Assembly: GCF_000196615.1 (NCBI RefSeq)
Contig: NC_014306.1
Span: 1,302,001-1,366,000 of the forward strand
Source: Erwinia billingiae Eb661
GTDB taxonomy: Bacteria > Pseudomonadota > Gammaproteobacteria > Enterobacterales > Enterobacteriaceae
Length of the DNA: 64,000 bases
Direction of reading: 5' to 3'
The position numbers and the translations under genes were made by a program. The notes under the pieces are model-generated. The model made no database searches, had not been told where the DNA came from, and saw only the letters and a list, made by a program, of their open reading frames with translations. Below, piece by piece: positions 48,421 to 56,814 of this stretch (positions within the stretch are counted from its first letter, which is position 1; the number at the start of each line of letters is the position of its first letter).

Positions 48421-48732
48421 TTAGCTGTGTTGGATCCTGATATCGGCGTCGGTCATTTTCCCCAGCAGTTGCTGTTCCGACACCAGCGGACGCCTGAAAT
48501 CAACCGACTCGCCGGACAAACACACCGTGCGTAAATGGCGGTTACAGATAAACCAGATTTCATCCCGGTCATTCGAGAGAATGTAATACGCGTCGGAGGT
48601 TTCGGACGGATTGTAGCAACCCAACGCCCGGTAAGCCGTTTCGCTGTTGAATCCACTTTGCAGCGGAAGAGGGCGAGGACCGTTTTCCATTTCCTTCACC
48701 TTCAAATACAAGCCTTGTTCCAGCCAGAGCAT
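48421..48732 (-). CDS. Conserved-looking protein of unknown function, 103 aa
   Basis: A 103-residue protein I cannot assign. It opens MLWLEQGLYLKVKEMENGPRPLPLQSGF, contains AYRALGCYNPSETSDAYYILSNDRDEIWFICNRHLRTVCLSGESVDFRRP and ends MTDADIRIQHS. The mix of aromatic strand-like segments with three Cys and a Tyr-rich centre suggests a small cytoplasmic beta protein; no signal peptide is present. ATG 48732 has GGTGA before it. It is convergent with the small lipoprotein gene, whose stop lies 21 bp away. Confidence 0.6.
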   Translation of the reverse strand: MLWLEQGLYLKVKEMENGPRPLPLQSGFNSETAYRALGCYNPSETSDAYYILSNDRDEIWFICNRHLRTVCLSGESVDFRRPLVSEQQLLGKMTDADIRIQHS

Positions 48733-48791
48733 AAGTCACCAATGGGTTTGCAGAAGTCCTGTAATTATAACCAGCCTCTCTCTGTTCACCC

Positions 48792-48827
48792 CGTCTGTGA
48801 CGTTAATTGCCAACTCTGTCACAGACG
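48792..48827. repeat. Inverted repeat between minus-strand genes
   Basis: CGTCTGTGAC (48792-48801) and GTCACAGACG (48818-48827) are perfect 10-bp arms around 16 bases. The hairpin lies 31 bp past the stop of the 50-aa gene on the minus strand. No U tract follows, so it could be a terminator stem or a protein site. Confidence 0.5.
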
Positions 48828-48857
48828 AGACAAATTTATTGCCTTTAAAGCCGTTAT

Positions 48858-49010
48858 TTACCGATCCTGGTAGGGATCTTTCTTGTGATCTTCACTGTCA
48901 TCACGGGTTCGTGGGATCTCGCCATGTTCATTGGGATTATCTTTGGCAGGATGCTGGCCTTTCTCGTTGTCTTTTGGCTTTTTTTCATGCTCATGCGTTT
49001 TATCAGACAT
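48858..49010 (-). CDS. Small charged, disordered protein, 50 aa
   Basis: A 50-residue, highly charged protein made almost only of Lys, Glu, Asp, His, Gln and Pro: MSDKTHEHEKKPKDNEKGQHP, then NEHGEIPRTRDDSEDHKKDPYQDR. It is predicted disordered with no membrane or catalytic feature. ATG 49010 follows AAGGAG at ideal spacing, a strong reason to call it real. Such peptides are often stress-induced in enterics. It is oriented toward the 103-aa gene with the inverted repeat between. Confidence 0.7.
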   Translation of the reverse strand: MSDKTHEHEKKPKDNEKGQHPAKDNPNEHGEIPRTRDDSEDHKKDPYQDR

Positions 49011-49326
49011 GCTTAACTCCTTCTTTTCCAGAAGTATTAAGAATAGACGATAAATGCCACAAATCTGGCTAAAACCCTACGCTATTCACGGATATTGAGA
49101 GGGCGATCGATGAATAATTCACTCAGGCGAATTAAGGATAATTACCGCATTAACGCAAATTAATCTTGTAAACTTACGTAATAAGTTCAATGCATTGATA
49201 TTTAACAAATTTTAATTAAAGTAAGTAAAGAAAGCTTATTTGTAGTTAAAGGTATCTGTGATTTGTTAACAAAATTATTAAAATATTCCCCTAATTTTTT
49301 AATAATTGTTGAACTAAGTTACTCAT
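49011..49326 (+). promoter_or_regulatory. AT-rich regulatory region upstream of mqo
   Basis: The 316-bp gap is strongly AT-rich with no coding region. At 49262-49273 TTTGTTAACAAA is a perfect 12-bp palindrome, and related GTTAA-type motifs recur nearby, as expected for ArcA sites that repress mqo when oxygen is low. The ArcA link is from knowledge of mqo control, not proven here. Confidence 0.4.
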
Positions 49327-50979
49327 ATGTCGCAAACAAAAAAAGTTATTCCTGCTGTCTCGCTTCTGGCCCTGCTTGTCTGCTCCAGCGTTCACGCTGA
49401 AGAAACGGAAAAGACCGATGTCCTGCTGATTGGCGGCGGCATTATGAGTGCTTCTTTAGGCACCTTGCTGCACGACCTCCAGCCTGACTGGAAGCAGCTG
49501 ATGGTTGAAAAACTGGATGGTGTTGCGCTCGAGTCCTCTAACGGCTGGAACAACGCCGGTACCGGTCACTCCGCCAACATGGAGCTGAACTACACGCCAG
49601 AGCGCCCGGACGGTTCCATTGATTACAGCAAAGCGCTTGAAATCAACGAAGCCTTTATGATCTCCCGCCAGTTCTGGACCACTCAGGTGCAGCGCGGCGT
49701 GCTGAACAATCCGCACTCCTTTATCAACTCCACGCCGCATATGAGCTTTGTCTGGGGTGACAAAAATGTCGACTTCCTGACCAAACGCTACAAGGCGCTG
49801 CAGGAAACCACGCTGTTCCAGGGAATGCAATTCTCTACCGATCAGAACCAGATTAAGAAGTGGGCACCGCTGATCATCGAAGGCCGCGATCCACAGCAGA
49901 AAGTGGCCGCGACCTGGACGCCAGTCGGCACCGACGTCAACTACGGTGAAATTACCCGTCAGCTGGTCGGCAGCCTGAAGAAGAACGACAACTTCAAGCT
50001 GGAAACCTCGACCGAAGCGACTGACTTCAAACGCAATGCCGATAACTCCTGGCACGTGACCGTGACCGATGTGAAAACCGGCAACACCCACGCCGTTGAT
50101 GCGAAATACGTCTTTATCGGTGCCGGTGGCGGCGCGCTGAAGCTGCTGCAGAAAACCGGTATTCCGGAAGCAGACAACTATGCTGGCTTCCCGGTGGGCG
50201 GTTCATTCCTGGTGACTGAAAACCCGGACATCACCCGTCTGCACGGTGAGAAGGTTTACGGTCAGGCGTCCGTTGGCGCGCCGCCAATGTCCGTTCCGCA
50301 CCTGGATGCGCGTTTCCTTGACGGTAAGCGTGTGGTGTTGTTTGGGCCGTTCGCCACCTTCTCCACCAAGTTCCTCAAGCAGGGTTCATTCCTCGATCTG
50401 CTGAGCACCACCACCACCAAAAACGTGATTCCAATGACCGACGTCGGTCTGGATAACTTCGACCTGGTGAAATACCTGATTGGTCAGGTGATGTTGAGCG
50501 ATGACGACCGTTTTGCGGCGCTGAAAGAGTACTATCCTTCTGCCCGTAAAGAAGACTGGAAACTGATCCAGGCCGGTCAGCGCGTGCAGATCATCAAGAA
50601 AGATGCAGACAAGGGCGGCGTACTGAAGCTGGGCACCGAAATTGTCACCGACCAGCAGAAAACGCTGGCTGCGCTGCTGGGTGCTTCACCAGGCGCATCG
50701 ACCGCTGCACCGATCTCGATCAACGTGATGAAAAAGCTGTTCCCTGAGCAGTTCAACTCGCCAGAATGGCAGAGCAAAATCCGCACCATCGTACCGAGCT
50801 ACGGCCAGGAGCTGAATGGCAACGTGGCACTGACGCAGAAAGTGTGGAATGACACGGCTGCGGCACTGCAGCTGACCACGCCGCCGGTGATCAACATGAA
50901 CAACGTTGATAAAGATGCGGTAACCAAACCTGCCGACCATAAATCTGTGGTCACTGGCCAGCACGATATGGCGCTGTAA
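49327..50979 (+). CDS. mqo: Malate:quinone oxidoreductase
   Basis: A 550-residue FAD enzyme that oxidises malate to oxaloacetate and feeds electrons to quinone, a membrane-linked TCA step. The FAD site is [18 protein letters not shown] after a short hydrophobic N-terminus (residues 1-24, ending VHAEETEK), like the leader of E. coli Mqo. Conserved family blocks are [76 protein letters not shown] and [15 protein letters not shown]. The C-terminal [14 protein letters not shown] is short. The ATG 49327 has a weak ribosome site. A perfect terminator lies at 50995-51026. Confidence 0.93.
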   Translation: MSQTKKVIPAVSLLALLVCSSVHAEETEKTDVLLIGGGIMSASLGTLLHDLQPDWKQLMVEKLDGVALESSNGWNNAGTGHSANMELNYTPERPDGSIDYSKALEINEAFMISRQFWTTQVQRGVLNNPHSFINSTPHMSFVWGDKNVDFLTKRYKALQETTLFQGMQFSTDQNQIKKWAPLIIEGRDPQQKVAATWTPVGTDVNYGEITRQLVGSLKKNDNFKLETSTEATDFKRNADNSWHVTVTDVKTGNTHAVDAKYVFIGAGGGALKLLQKTGIPEADNYAGFPVGGSFLVTENPDITRLHGEKVYGQASVGAPPMSVPHLDARFLDGKRVVLFGPFATFSTKFLKQGSFLDLLSTTTTKNVIPMTDVGLDNFDLVKYLIGQVMLSDDDRFAALKEYYPSARKEDWKLIQAGQRVQIIKKDADKGGVLKLGTEIVTDQQKTLAALLGASPGASTAAPISINVMKKLFPEQFNSPEWQSKIRTIVPSYGQELNGNVALTQKVWNDTAAALQLTTPPVINMNNVDKDAVTKPADHKSVVTGQHDMAL

Positions 50980-50994
50980 GCCTGAGTGTCCTGA

Positions 50995-51026
50995 AGCCCC
51001 CAACGTCCGCGTTGGGGGCTTTTTCG
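50995..51026 (+). terminator. Terminator after mqo
   Basis: AGCCCCCAACG (50995-51005) pairs perfectly with CGTTGGGGGCT (51010-51020) around a 4-base loop, followed by TTTTT. A textbook Rho-independent terminator. Confidence 0.9.
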
Positions 51027-51148
51027 TTTCTGGCATCTGGCGAAGGGAAGGCGGCGAAGTTTGCACCAGCCGTGGCCGGAGCCTGTGCTATCATCGCCGC
51101 GCGTGTTTCTGCTGCCCGTCGCGGGCGTTAATGATGAATGAGGAAATC

Positions 51149-51247
51149 ATGAAAATTGGTTATTTATTCCCGGCTGCGGTGGGTATCGCAGGCGTCACTC
51201 TGCTGATCTGGTTTATCGCCAGCGGCGCGTGGATGCCGGGCGCGTAG
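51149..51247 (+). CDS. Tiny YoaK-like membrane peptide, 32 aa
   Basis: A 32-residue membrane peptide: MKIGYLFPAAVGIAG then VTLLIWFIASGAWMPGA. One transmembrane helix (about 6-25) fills most of it. It matches from memory the E. coli small membrane protein YoaK, also 32 residues and also starting M(R/K)IG and ending GA..PGA. ATG 51149 follows GAGGAAATC. Function is not known. It lies between mqo and a secreted-protein gene. Confidence 0.68.
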   Translation: MKIGYLFPAAVGIAGVTLLIWFIASGAWMPGA

Positions 51248-51319
51248 CTCTCGGAATTATCCAGCGCCAAACCGGGGCTGACCTCTGCTACCCTATGGGA
51301 AGACATATAAGGGAGGCCT

Positions 51320-51682
51320 ATGCGCACAAGAAATGCACTTTTGATTATCGCTTTGTCGGCAGTTTCACTGTCGGCTTCCGCTGCCGAATCGTTAACCTGC
51401 AGCCTGACGCACAGCGTGGAGTCTCCGGGACAGCAGCCTAAAGTCTCGGTGGTCAGCAAAAATTCTGCGGTGACCGATGAAGGCACCAGCTTCACCTTCT
51501 CCACCGATGGACAGAAGCGCATCACCAGCCCGGAGCTGCAGCCGCTAAAGACCGATGACGGTGAAACGGCGCTGGCTGCCAGGGTGAAAGATGTCACCTT
51601 CGTTAAGCTGAAAGACAGCTATGTGCTGCGCAACAAAAGCGAAAGCTACGTCTATTCGGACTGTAAGCCCGCCGCGAAGTAA
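51320..51682 (+). CDS. Secreted protein of unknown function, 120 aa
   Basis: A 120-residue exported protein: signal peptide MRTRNALLIIALSAVSLSASA (cleavage near residue 21) and a mature beta-type domain with two Cys (LTCSLTH and VYSDCKP) that could form a disulfide. Motifs such as FTFSTDGQKRITSPELQPL give no family. It probably sits in the periplasm. ATG 51320 follows GGGAGGCCT. It precedes a strong terminator at 51704-51730 and is unrelated to its neighbours as far as can be seen. Confidence 0.65.
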   Translation: MRTRNALLIIALSAVSLSASAAESLTCSLTHSVESPGQQPKVSVVSKNSAVTDEGTSFTFSTDGQKRITSPELQPLKTDDGETALAARVKDVTFVKLKDSYVLRNKSESYVYSDCKPAAK

Positions 51683-51703
51683 CCTCGTTGCTGAAGCTCA
51701 AAC

Positions 51704-51730
51704 AACCCAGCCACCGCGCTGGGTTTTTTA
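51704..51730 (+). terminator. Terminator after the 120-aa gene
   Basis: AACCCAGC (51704-51711) pairs with GCTGGGTT (51718-51725) around 6 bases and runs into TTTTA. Confidence 0.85.
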
Positions 51731-51891
51731 TTGCCGCAGCCGCCTCAACGGGGCGGCTTAGTGCTATTTTTCCGTCACTTGCATATAACATTTTTGAAAT
51801 GTTTTCGAATCAGGCTTTCCCATTGCCGCAGTGAGGCTTAAACTATCTGACTTTAGGGTGGTCATCGTCGCCCATTTGACAGGAGTAATGT

Positions 51892-52326
51892 ATGGTTTCC
51901 CCGCTGAAGGTTGCATTTATTAAAGCCAACTGGCACGCCGACATCGTTAACCAGACGCTGGTTGGATTCAAGAAAGAGATGGCCGCGCGTGACGTTGACT
52001 GCCAGATCACCGTGCTGGACGTACCCGGTGCCTTTGAGATGCCGTTGCTGGCACAGCGCCTGGCAAAACGGGGTGACGTTGATGCGATTGTCTGCGCCGC
52101 GCTGGTGGTTGATGGCGGCATTTACCGTCATGACTTTGTTGCTCAGGCGGTGGTGACTGGCCTGATGGATGTGCAGCTGGCCACCGACGTGCCGGTGTTC
52201 TCCGTCTCCCTGACGCCGCACAACTTCCAGCCCGCTGAAGAGTTCACCGGTTTCTACAGTGAGCACTTTATCAAGAAGGGCGCTGAAGCCGCCCGTGCCG
52301 TGTGCATGGTTGCCGAACTGAAATAA
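51892..52326 (+). CDS. 6,7-dimethyl-8-ribityllumazine synthase, type II-like (RibH2)
   Basis: A 144-residue lumazine synthase. It makes the riboflavin precursor from 5-amino-6-ribitylamino-uracil and a four-carbon phosphate. The substrate loop is DVPGAFEMP (43-51) and the catalytic His80 lies in GGIYRHDFVAQ; the start KVAFIKANWHADIVNQTLVGFKKEMAARDV is of the shorter type II (RibH2) form seen in Brucella-like and some enteric genomes, not of the 156-residue RibE of the nus operon. ATG 51892 follows AGGAG. It stands alone, away from nusB/ribD, so it is a second copy; no FMN riboswitch was recognised upstream. Confidence 0.85.
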   Translation: MVSPLKVAFIKANWHADIVNQTLVGFKKEMAARDVDCQITVLDVPGAFEMPLLAQRLAKRGDVDAIVCAALVVDGGIYRHDFVAQAVVTGLMDVQLATDVPVFSVSLTPHNFQPAEEFTGFYSEHFIKKGAEAARAVCMVAELK

Positions 52327-52385
52327 GCATTCCCGCCACACCGCAATGACGCCGGACGGAGAAATCCCCCGGCGTTTTTCATTTT

Positions 52386-52398
52386 TTGGTCCTACCAA
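52386..52398. promoter_or_regulatory. LldR operator O1
   Basis: TTGGTCCTACCAA, arms TTGGT/ACCAA, lies upstream of lldR. It is the exact reverse complement of the site at 52503-52515. LldR of E. coli uses two such sites around its promoter and may loop the DNA. Confidence 0.8.
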
Positions 52399-52502
52399 TT
52401 CATCCATTCTGTGATCCCGCTTAGGCCCTGAACGCATCAGGTTACGCAATCGTTGCATTCAGGTTAGCGAAAGAGGAACAATCGCCCGGTCAAACGCCTT
52501 TT

Positions 52503-52515
52503 TTGGTAGGACCAA
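52503..52515. promoter_or_regulatory. LldR operator O2
   Basis: TTGGTAGGACCAA ends 6 bp before the lldR start codon and 117 bp from the first site. The spacing of about eleven helical turns and the identical arms support loop-type repression. Confidence 0.8.
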
Positions 52516-52521
52516 TCAGCG

Positions 52522-53277
52522 ATGAGCAACGAACTGCTGGTGGATCGTCTGCGGGACTTTATCCACCAAAATCACCTTCAACCGGGCGCACGTCTGCCTG
52601 CCGAACGTCAGCTGGCGCAGCAGTTTGGCGTCTCGCGATCCTCACTGCGGGAAGCGATTCAAACGCTCACCAGCCAGGGGGTCTTATTCAGCCGTCGCGG
52701 CGGCGGCACCTTCCTGCAACCCGAGACGGTGGACTGGAGCGAAGAGCGTCTGGTGATGCCGCTCAGCTCACTGCTGGCCGAGGACCCGGGCTATCGCTAT
52801 GACGTGCTGGAAGCACGCATGGCGATTGAAGCCAGCACCGCCTGGCACGCCGCCAGCCGCGCCACCGAAGAGGATAGGGCGCGGCTGAAAATGTGCTTCG
52901 AGGCGATGCAAACCATCTCCGATCGTGACGATCCCGATCTTGCCGCACACGCTGACGTGCGCTTTCACCTGGCGATTGCCGAAGCCTCGCACAATCTGGT
53001 GCTGCTGCAGGCGATGCGCGGCCTGTTCGATCTGCTGCAATCCTCGGTGATGCAAAGCCGCCAGAAGATGTTTACCCAGCCCGCGATCCTCGACCAGCTT
53101 TCCGCCCAGCATCAGGTCATCTACCGGGCGATTGTTGCCGGAGAGGCGGATGCTGCCCGCGACGCCACCCTTCACCATCTGGAGTTTGTTGCCGAGACTC
53201 TGCATGGCCTGACCGAGCAGGCGGCGCGACACGCCCGCAGCCTGCGTATTCCCGACATTAAACCGCAGCTTAAGTGA
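52522..53277 (+). CDS. lldR: L-lactate-responsive GntR regulator LldR
   Basis: A 251-residue FadR-type regulator. The winged helix is at about 5-72 (ARLPAERQLAQQFGVSRSSLREAIQTLTSQGVLFSRRGGGTFLQP) and an FCD domain follows (DVLEARMAIEASTAWHAASRATEED, ADVRFHLAIAEASHNLVLLQAMRGLFDLLQSSV, with metal/lactate-binding Asp and His). Wording is like E. coli LldR. It represses lldD and itself until L-lactate binds. Two operator copies flank its promoter. lldD follows 9 bp downstream; the lactate permease gene lldP of E. coli is not here. Confidence 0.9.
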   Translation: MSNELLVDRLRDFIHQNHLQPGARLPAERQLAQQFGVSRSSLREAIQTLTSQGVLFSRRGGGTFLQPETVDWSEERLVMPLSSLLAEDPGYRYDVLEARMAIEASTAWHAASRATEEDRARLKMCFEAMQTISDRDDPDLAAHADVRFHLAIAEASHNLVLLQAMRGLFDLLQSSVMQSRQKMFTQPAILDQLSAQHQVIYRAIVAGEADAARDATLHHLEFVAETLHGLTEQAARHARSLRIPDIKPQLK

Positions 53278-53286
53278 GGCACACCT

Positions 53287-54432
53287 GTGATTATCTCCTC
53301 CTCGAAAGACTACCGCGCCGCGGCAAAGGCCAAGATCCCGCCGTTTCTGTTTCACTATGCGGATGGTGGGGCCTACGACGAACACACGCTGCAACGCAAC
53401 TGTGAAGACCTGGCCGATATCGCGCTGCGTCAGCGCATTCTGCGCAACATGTCCTCGCTGGACCTGACAACAACACTGTTTAACGAAACGCTGTCGATGC
53501 CGGTGGCGTTAGCGCCTGTCGGCCTGTGTGGCATGTACGCCCGGCGCGGGGAAGTGCAGGCCGCGCGCGCGGCGGATAAAAAGGGCATCCCGTTTACCCT
53601 GTCGACGGTCTCCGTGTGTCCGATAGAAGAAGTCGCGCCGGTGATGAACCGGCCGATGTGGTTCCAGCTGTACGTGCTGCGCGACCGGGGATTTATGCGC
53701 AATGCGCTGGAGCGTGCTCAGGCCGCGGGCTGTACCACGCTGGTGTTTACCGTGGATATGCCGGTGCCGGGCGCGCGTTACCGTGATGCGCACTCCGGGA
53801 TGAGCGGTCCCAATGCCGCGATGCGCCGCTATCTGCAGTCGGTGACCCATCCGCAGTGGGCCTGGGATGTGGGTTTGCATGGACGCCCGCACGATCTGGG
53901 CAATATCTCGGCCTATCGCGGCGAGCCGACCAATCTGCAGGATTACATCGGCTGGCTGGCGAATAACTTCGATCCGTCGATCTCGTGGAGCGATCTGGAG
54001 TGGATACGTGACTTCTGGAAGGGGCCGATGATCATCAAAGGCATTCTGGATCCTGACGATGCGCGCGATGCGGTGCGCTTTGGTGCCGATGGCATTGTCG
54101 TTTCCAATCACGGCGGTCGCCAGCTGGATGGCGTGCTCTCGTCGGCGCGGGCGTTACCGGCGATTGCCGATGCGGTCAAAGGCGATCTGACCATTCTGGC
54201 CGATGGCGGCGTGCGCAGCGGGCTGGACGTGCTGCGCATGCTGGCGTTGGGGGCGGACACCGCATTGATTGGCCGCGCGTTCCTCTATGCGCTGGCCACC
54301 GACGGCGAGGCGGGCGTGACCAACCTGCTCAACCTGTTTGAGAAAGAAATGCGCGTGGCGATGACCCTCACCGGCGCCCGTTGCATCGCTGAGATCACCC
54401 GCGATTCGCTGGTTGCCGCGGCGAAACAATAG
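53287..54432 (+). CDS. lldD: FMN-dependent L-lactate dehydrogenase
   Basis: A 381-residue FMN alpha-hydroxyacid dehydrogenase that oxidises L-lactate to pyruvate at the inner membrane and passes electrons to quinone. Hallmarks are [64 protein letters not shown] and the active-site [10 protein letters not shown] with its base His, then [21 protein letters not shown]. Length equals the E. coli enzyme within a few residues. The start is GTG 53287, 9 bp after lldR. A perfect terminator follows at 54456-54486. Confidence 0.93.
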   Translation: MIISSSKDYRAAAKAKIPPFLFHYADGGAYDEHTLQRNCEDLADIALRQRILRNMSSLDLTTTLFNETLSMPVALAPVGLCGMYARRGEVQAARAADKKGIPFTLSTVSVCPIEEVAPVMNRPMWFQLYVLRDRGFMRNALERAQAAGCTTLVFTVDMPVPGARYRDAHSGMSGPNAAMRRYLQSVTHPQWAWDVGLHGRPHDLGNISAYRGEPTNLQDYIGWLANNFDPSISWSDLEWIRDFWKGPMIIKGILDPDDARDAVRFGADGIVVSNHGGRQLDGVLSSARALPAIADAVKGDLTILADGGVRSGLDVLRMLALGADTALIGRAFLYALATDGEAGVTNLLNLFEKEMRVAMTLTGARCIAEITRDSLVAAAKQ

Positions 54433-54455
54433 TCAGCCTGCGAATAAAATCAGCA

Positions 54456-54486
54456 ACAGGGGACAGAAGTCCCCTGTATTTTTTTC
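54456..54486 (+). terminator. Terminator after lldD
   Basis: ACAGGGGAC (54456-54464) pairs with GTCCCCTGT (54469-54477) around AGAA and runs into seven T. Confidence 0.9.
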
Positions 54487-54493
54487 TTCTTCT

Positions 54494-54501
54494 GCCGATA
54501 A
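54494..54501 (+). promoter_or_regulatory. Possible sigma-28 -10 element upstream of cheV
   Basis: GCCGATAA matches the flagellar sigma factor -10 consensus exactly, about 95 bp upstream of the cheV start. The -35 (expected TAAAGTTT eleven bases before) is poor, GTATTTTT. Flagellar-class expression would suit cheV. Confidence 0.45.
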
Positions 54502-54596
54502 CCCTCTCAGAGTGATTTCAGCGCGCAATGGCGTGCAGGGGTAACACTTCCCGTATGCGCCTCGTTGAGAGCAGCGACGAAAACTAGAGGATTAAA

Positions 54597-55565
54597 ATGG
54601 ATAACTTTCAGAAAGAGATCGATGAGCGCGCCAACCTCGCCTTATCCAATAAATTTGAACTGCTGGTGTTTCGTTTAGGCTCGGATCTCAACGAAGAAAA
54701 GTCTGAACTGTTCGGCATCAACGTCTTTAAGCTGCGTGAAATCGTCCCGATGACCACCATCACCAAAGCGGCAGGCATGAAGTCACCGCTGCTGGGGATG
54801 GCCAACATTCGCGGTCAGTTTATTCCGGTGATCGACCTGCCGGCGGTCGTCGGCTGCACGCCAACCACCGGCCTTAACCTGATCCTGGTGACGGAATATG
54901 CCCGCAGCACCCAGGCCTTTGCCGTCGAATCGGTTGAGGATATCGTGCGTCTGGACTGGAGCCAGGTCCACGCTGCGGAAGCCGGCGTCAGCAGCCGTAA
55001 TATCACCAGCATCGCCTGTCTGAATACCGACAAAGACAACAACACCACCATGGCGTTAGTGCTGGATGTCGAGCAGATCCTGCATGACGTGATCCCGTCG
55101 GTGCGTGAAGTGAAGGAAGGCGACATCAAGCTGAAAGAGTTTGATATCCGTCCAGGTTCGGTGGCAATCGTGGCAGAAGATTCGAAGGTTGCCCGTCAGA
55201 TGCTGGAACAGGGCCTGAAGGCGATGGGCATTCCGGCAGAGATGCACAACACCGGTCTGGAAGCCTGGAACCGCATCAGAAGTATCCAGCAGCAGGCGAA
55301 GGAAGAAGGGATCCCGATCCGCGATAAGATCTCGATGGTGCTGACCGATCTGGAAATGCCGGAAATGGATGGCTTCACCCTGACGCGCAATATCAAAACC
55401 GACATTAACCTGCGGGATATTCCGGTGGTGATCCACTCGTCGCTGTCCGGCAGCGCCAACGAAGATCATGTGCGTAAGGTCGGTGCGAATGGCTACGTGG
55501 CGAAGTTTGAGATCAACCAGCTGTCGGCGGTGATCCACAAGGTGCTGGAAGAAGCTCCCCGCTAA
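54597..55565 (+). CDS. cheV: Chemotaxis coupling/response-regulator protein CheV
   Basis: A 322-residue fusion of a CheW-like coupling domain (about 15-165; ELLVFRLGSDLNEEKSELFGINVFKLREIV) and a receiver domain (about 190-318). The phospho-acceptor Asp251 lies in SMVLTDLEMPEMDGFTLT, with VAIVAEDSKVARQML as the acidic start and VVIHSSLSGS carrying the switch Ser. CheV couples receptors to CheA with adaptation by phosphorylation. ATG 54597 follows AGAGGA. A sigma-28 type -10 lies upstream. The gene is alone, unlike the main che operon. Confidence 0.92.
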   Translation: MDNFQKEIDERANLALSNKFELLVFRLGSDLNEEKSELFGINVFKLREIVPMTTITKAAGMKSPLLGMANIRGQFIPVIDLPAVVGCTPTTGLNLILVTEYARSTQAFAVESVEDIVRLDWSQVHAAEAGVSSRNITSIACLNTDKDNNTTMALVLDVEQILHDVIPSVREVKEGDIKLKEFDIRPGSVAIVAEDSKVARQMLEQGLKAMGIPAEMHNTGLEAWNRIRSIQQQAKEEGIPIRDKISMVLTDLEMPEMDGFTLTRNIKTDINLRDIPVVIHSSLSGSANEDHVRKVGANGYVAKFEINQLSAVIHKVLEEAPR

Positions 55566-55584
55566 TGCGAGGAGCCATCGCGCA

Positions 55585-56028
55585 TTATCTGCGGTTATTG
55601 CACAGGATTGAGAAGTTGAGGGCGGCGGCGATCGACAGCCACGCCAGATAAGGCAGCAGGATCAGGCCAGTCAGCGCTTCCAGCTGAAGGGCCATCACCA
55701 CCATCGCCGCAACCACCAGCCACAGCAGGGTCAGGATTATCATCCCGGCAAGAATGCGGTGCGAGCCGAAGAACACCGGCGTCCACAGCGTGTTCAGCGC
55801 TATCTGTGCCGCCCACAATGCCAGCAGCGTCTCGCTGCCTGGCAGCATGGTCAGACGGTAGCCTGCCCAGGCAAGCAGCAGATAAATAATCGACCAGGCC
55901 ACCGGAAACGCCCAGTTTGGCGGGGTAAAGCCCGGTTTTTTTAACGACTTATACCACTCGCCAGGTTTAAACAGCATCCCGGTACTGCCTGCTGCACAGC
56001 AGGCAAAAAGAAAGATAAAAAAGGTCAT
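55585..56028 (-). CDS. TspO/MBR-family membrane protein
   Basis: A 147-residue protein with five membrane helices of the TspO family. WYKSLKKPGFTPPNWAFPVAWSIIYLLLAWAGYRL is the signature (Pro-rich loop and conserved Trp), with LWAAQIALNTLWTPVFFGSHRI and YLAWLSIAAALNFSI later. TspO proteins bind porphyrins and cholesterol-like ligands and respond to stress. ATG 56028 follows AAGGACGG. The DsbA-like gene ends 9 bp upstream, so the two form a short minus-strand unit. Confidence 0.9.
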   Translation of the reverse strand: MTFFIFLFACCAAGSTGMLFKPGEWYKSLKKPGFTPPNWAFPVAWSIIYLLLAWAGYRLTMLPGSETLLALWAAQIALNTLWTPVFFGSHRILAGMIILTLLWLVVAAMVVMALQLEALTGLILLPYLAWLSIAAALNFSILCNNRR

Positions 56029-56037
56029 GTTCCGTCC

Positions 56038-56703
56038 TTAGCTTGCCGCTGTTTCCCGCTGTTGCAAAATGTTCTCAATGGCCGATTTAAAGGCTTCCGG
56101 CGGCTGTCCACCGGAGAGCAGATACTGGCGATCGAACACGATGGACGGCACGGACTGAATACCGGCATCCACCCATTCACGCTCCAGCGCGCGAACCTCG
56201 TCAGCATAGCGGTTGGTCGCCAGCACCTCGGCCGCTTCAACCGGATCCAGCCCAACGTCTTCGGCGACGTTAACCAGCACCACGTGACTCGACGGGTTTT
56301 CGCCATCGGTAAAGTAGGCGGTAAACAGCGCGTGCTTCAGCGGCTGCTGCAGGCCAAAGCCTTCCGCCCAGTGCAACAAGCGGTGCGCATCGAAGGTGTT
56401 ATAGATGCGCAGTCCCGGCCCGGCGTTATTCATCTCAAAGCCCACCGCCTCAGCACGTTCGCGGATGCGCTGACGATTCTCAGCAGACTCTTCCGGCGAC
56501 GAACCGTATTTCTCGGCGATGTGCTCAACCAGATCCTGACCTTCAGCCGCCATTGACGGGTTTAACTCAAAGGGCTGGAAGGTGATGTTAGCCTGAACGT
56601 CGGGGCCGAGTTCAGCCAGCGCTTGCTCCAGCCCCTGAAGGCCGATAATGCACCAGGGACAGGAAATATCGGAAACGAAGTCTATCTGCAGTGGCTTGCT
56701 CAT
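56038..56703 (-). CDS. DsbA-family (FrnE-like) oxidoreductase
   Basis: A 221-residue DsbA-like thioredoxin-fold protein without a signal peptide, so cytoplasmic. The redox motif is C15-P-W-C18 in SDISCPWCIIGLQGLEQAL, followed by a helical insertion and the cis-Pro GIQSVPSIVFDRQYLLSGGQPPEAFKSAIENI. FrnE-type proteins act in oxidative stress and metal tolerance. ATG 56703 has a perfect AGAGGAGG ribosome site. It lies 9 bp before the tspO-like gene, suggesting a small operon. Confidence 0.88.
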   Translation of the reverse strand: MSKPLQIDFVSDISCPWCIIGLQGLEQALAELGPDVQANITFQPFELNPSMAAEGQDLVEHIAEKYGSSPEESAENRQRIRERAEAVGFEMNNAGPGLRIYNTFDAHRLLHWAEGFGLQQPLKHALFTAYFTDGENPSSHVVLVNVAEDVGLDPVEAAEVLATNRYADEVRALEREWVDAGIQSVPSIVFDRQYLLSGGQPPEAFKSAIENILQQRETAAS

Positions 56704-56814
56704 GGTGCCTCCTCTGGCGTTATGGGCAGACTGTCGCGACGCATCGCGACAGCGAATGCCTTACAGTCTAGCATTTCACGCCCGGTGCTCAGGAGGCACC
56801 TTGAGCTTTTTCTC

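Noticed and set aside
51740..51891. FMN riboswitch upstream of the lumazine synthase gene
   Set aside because: The gap is about 150 bp and shows none of the conserved RFN stems.
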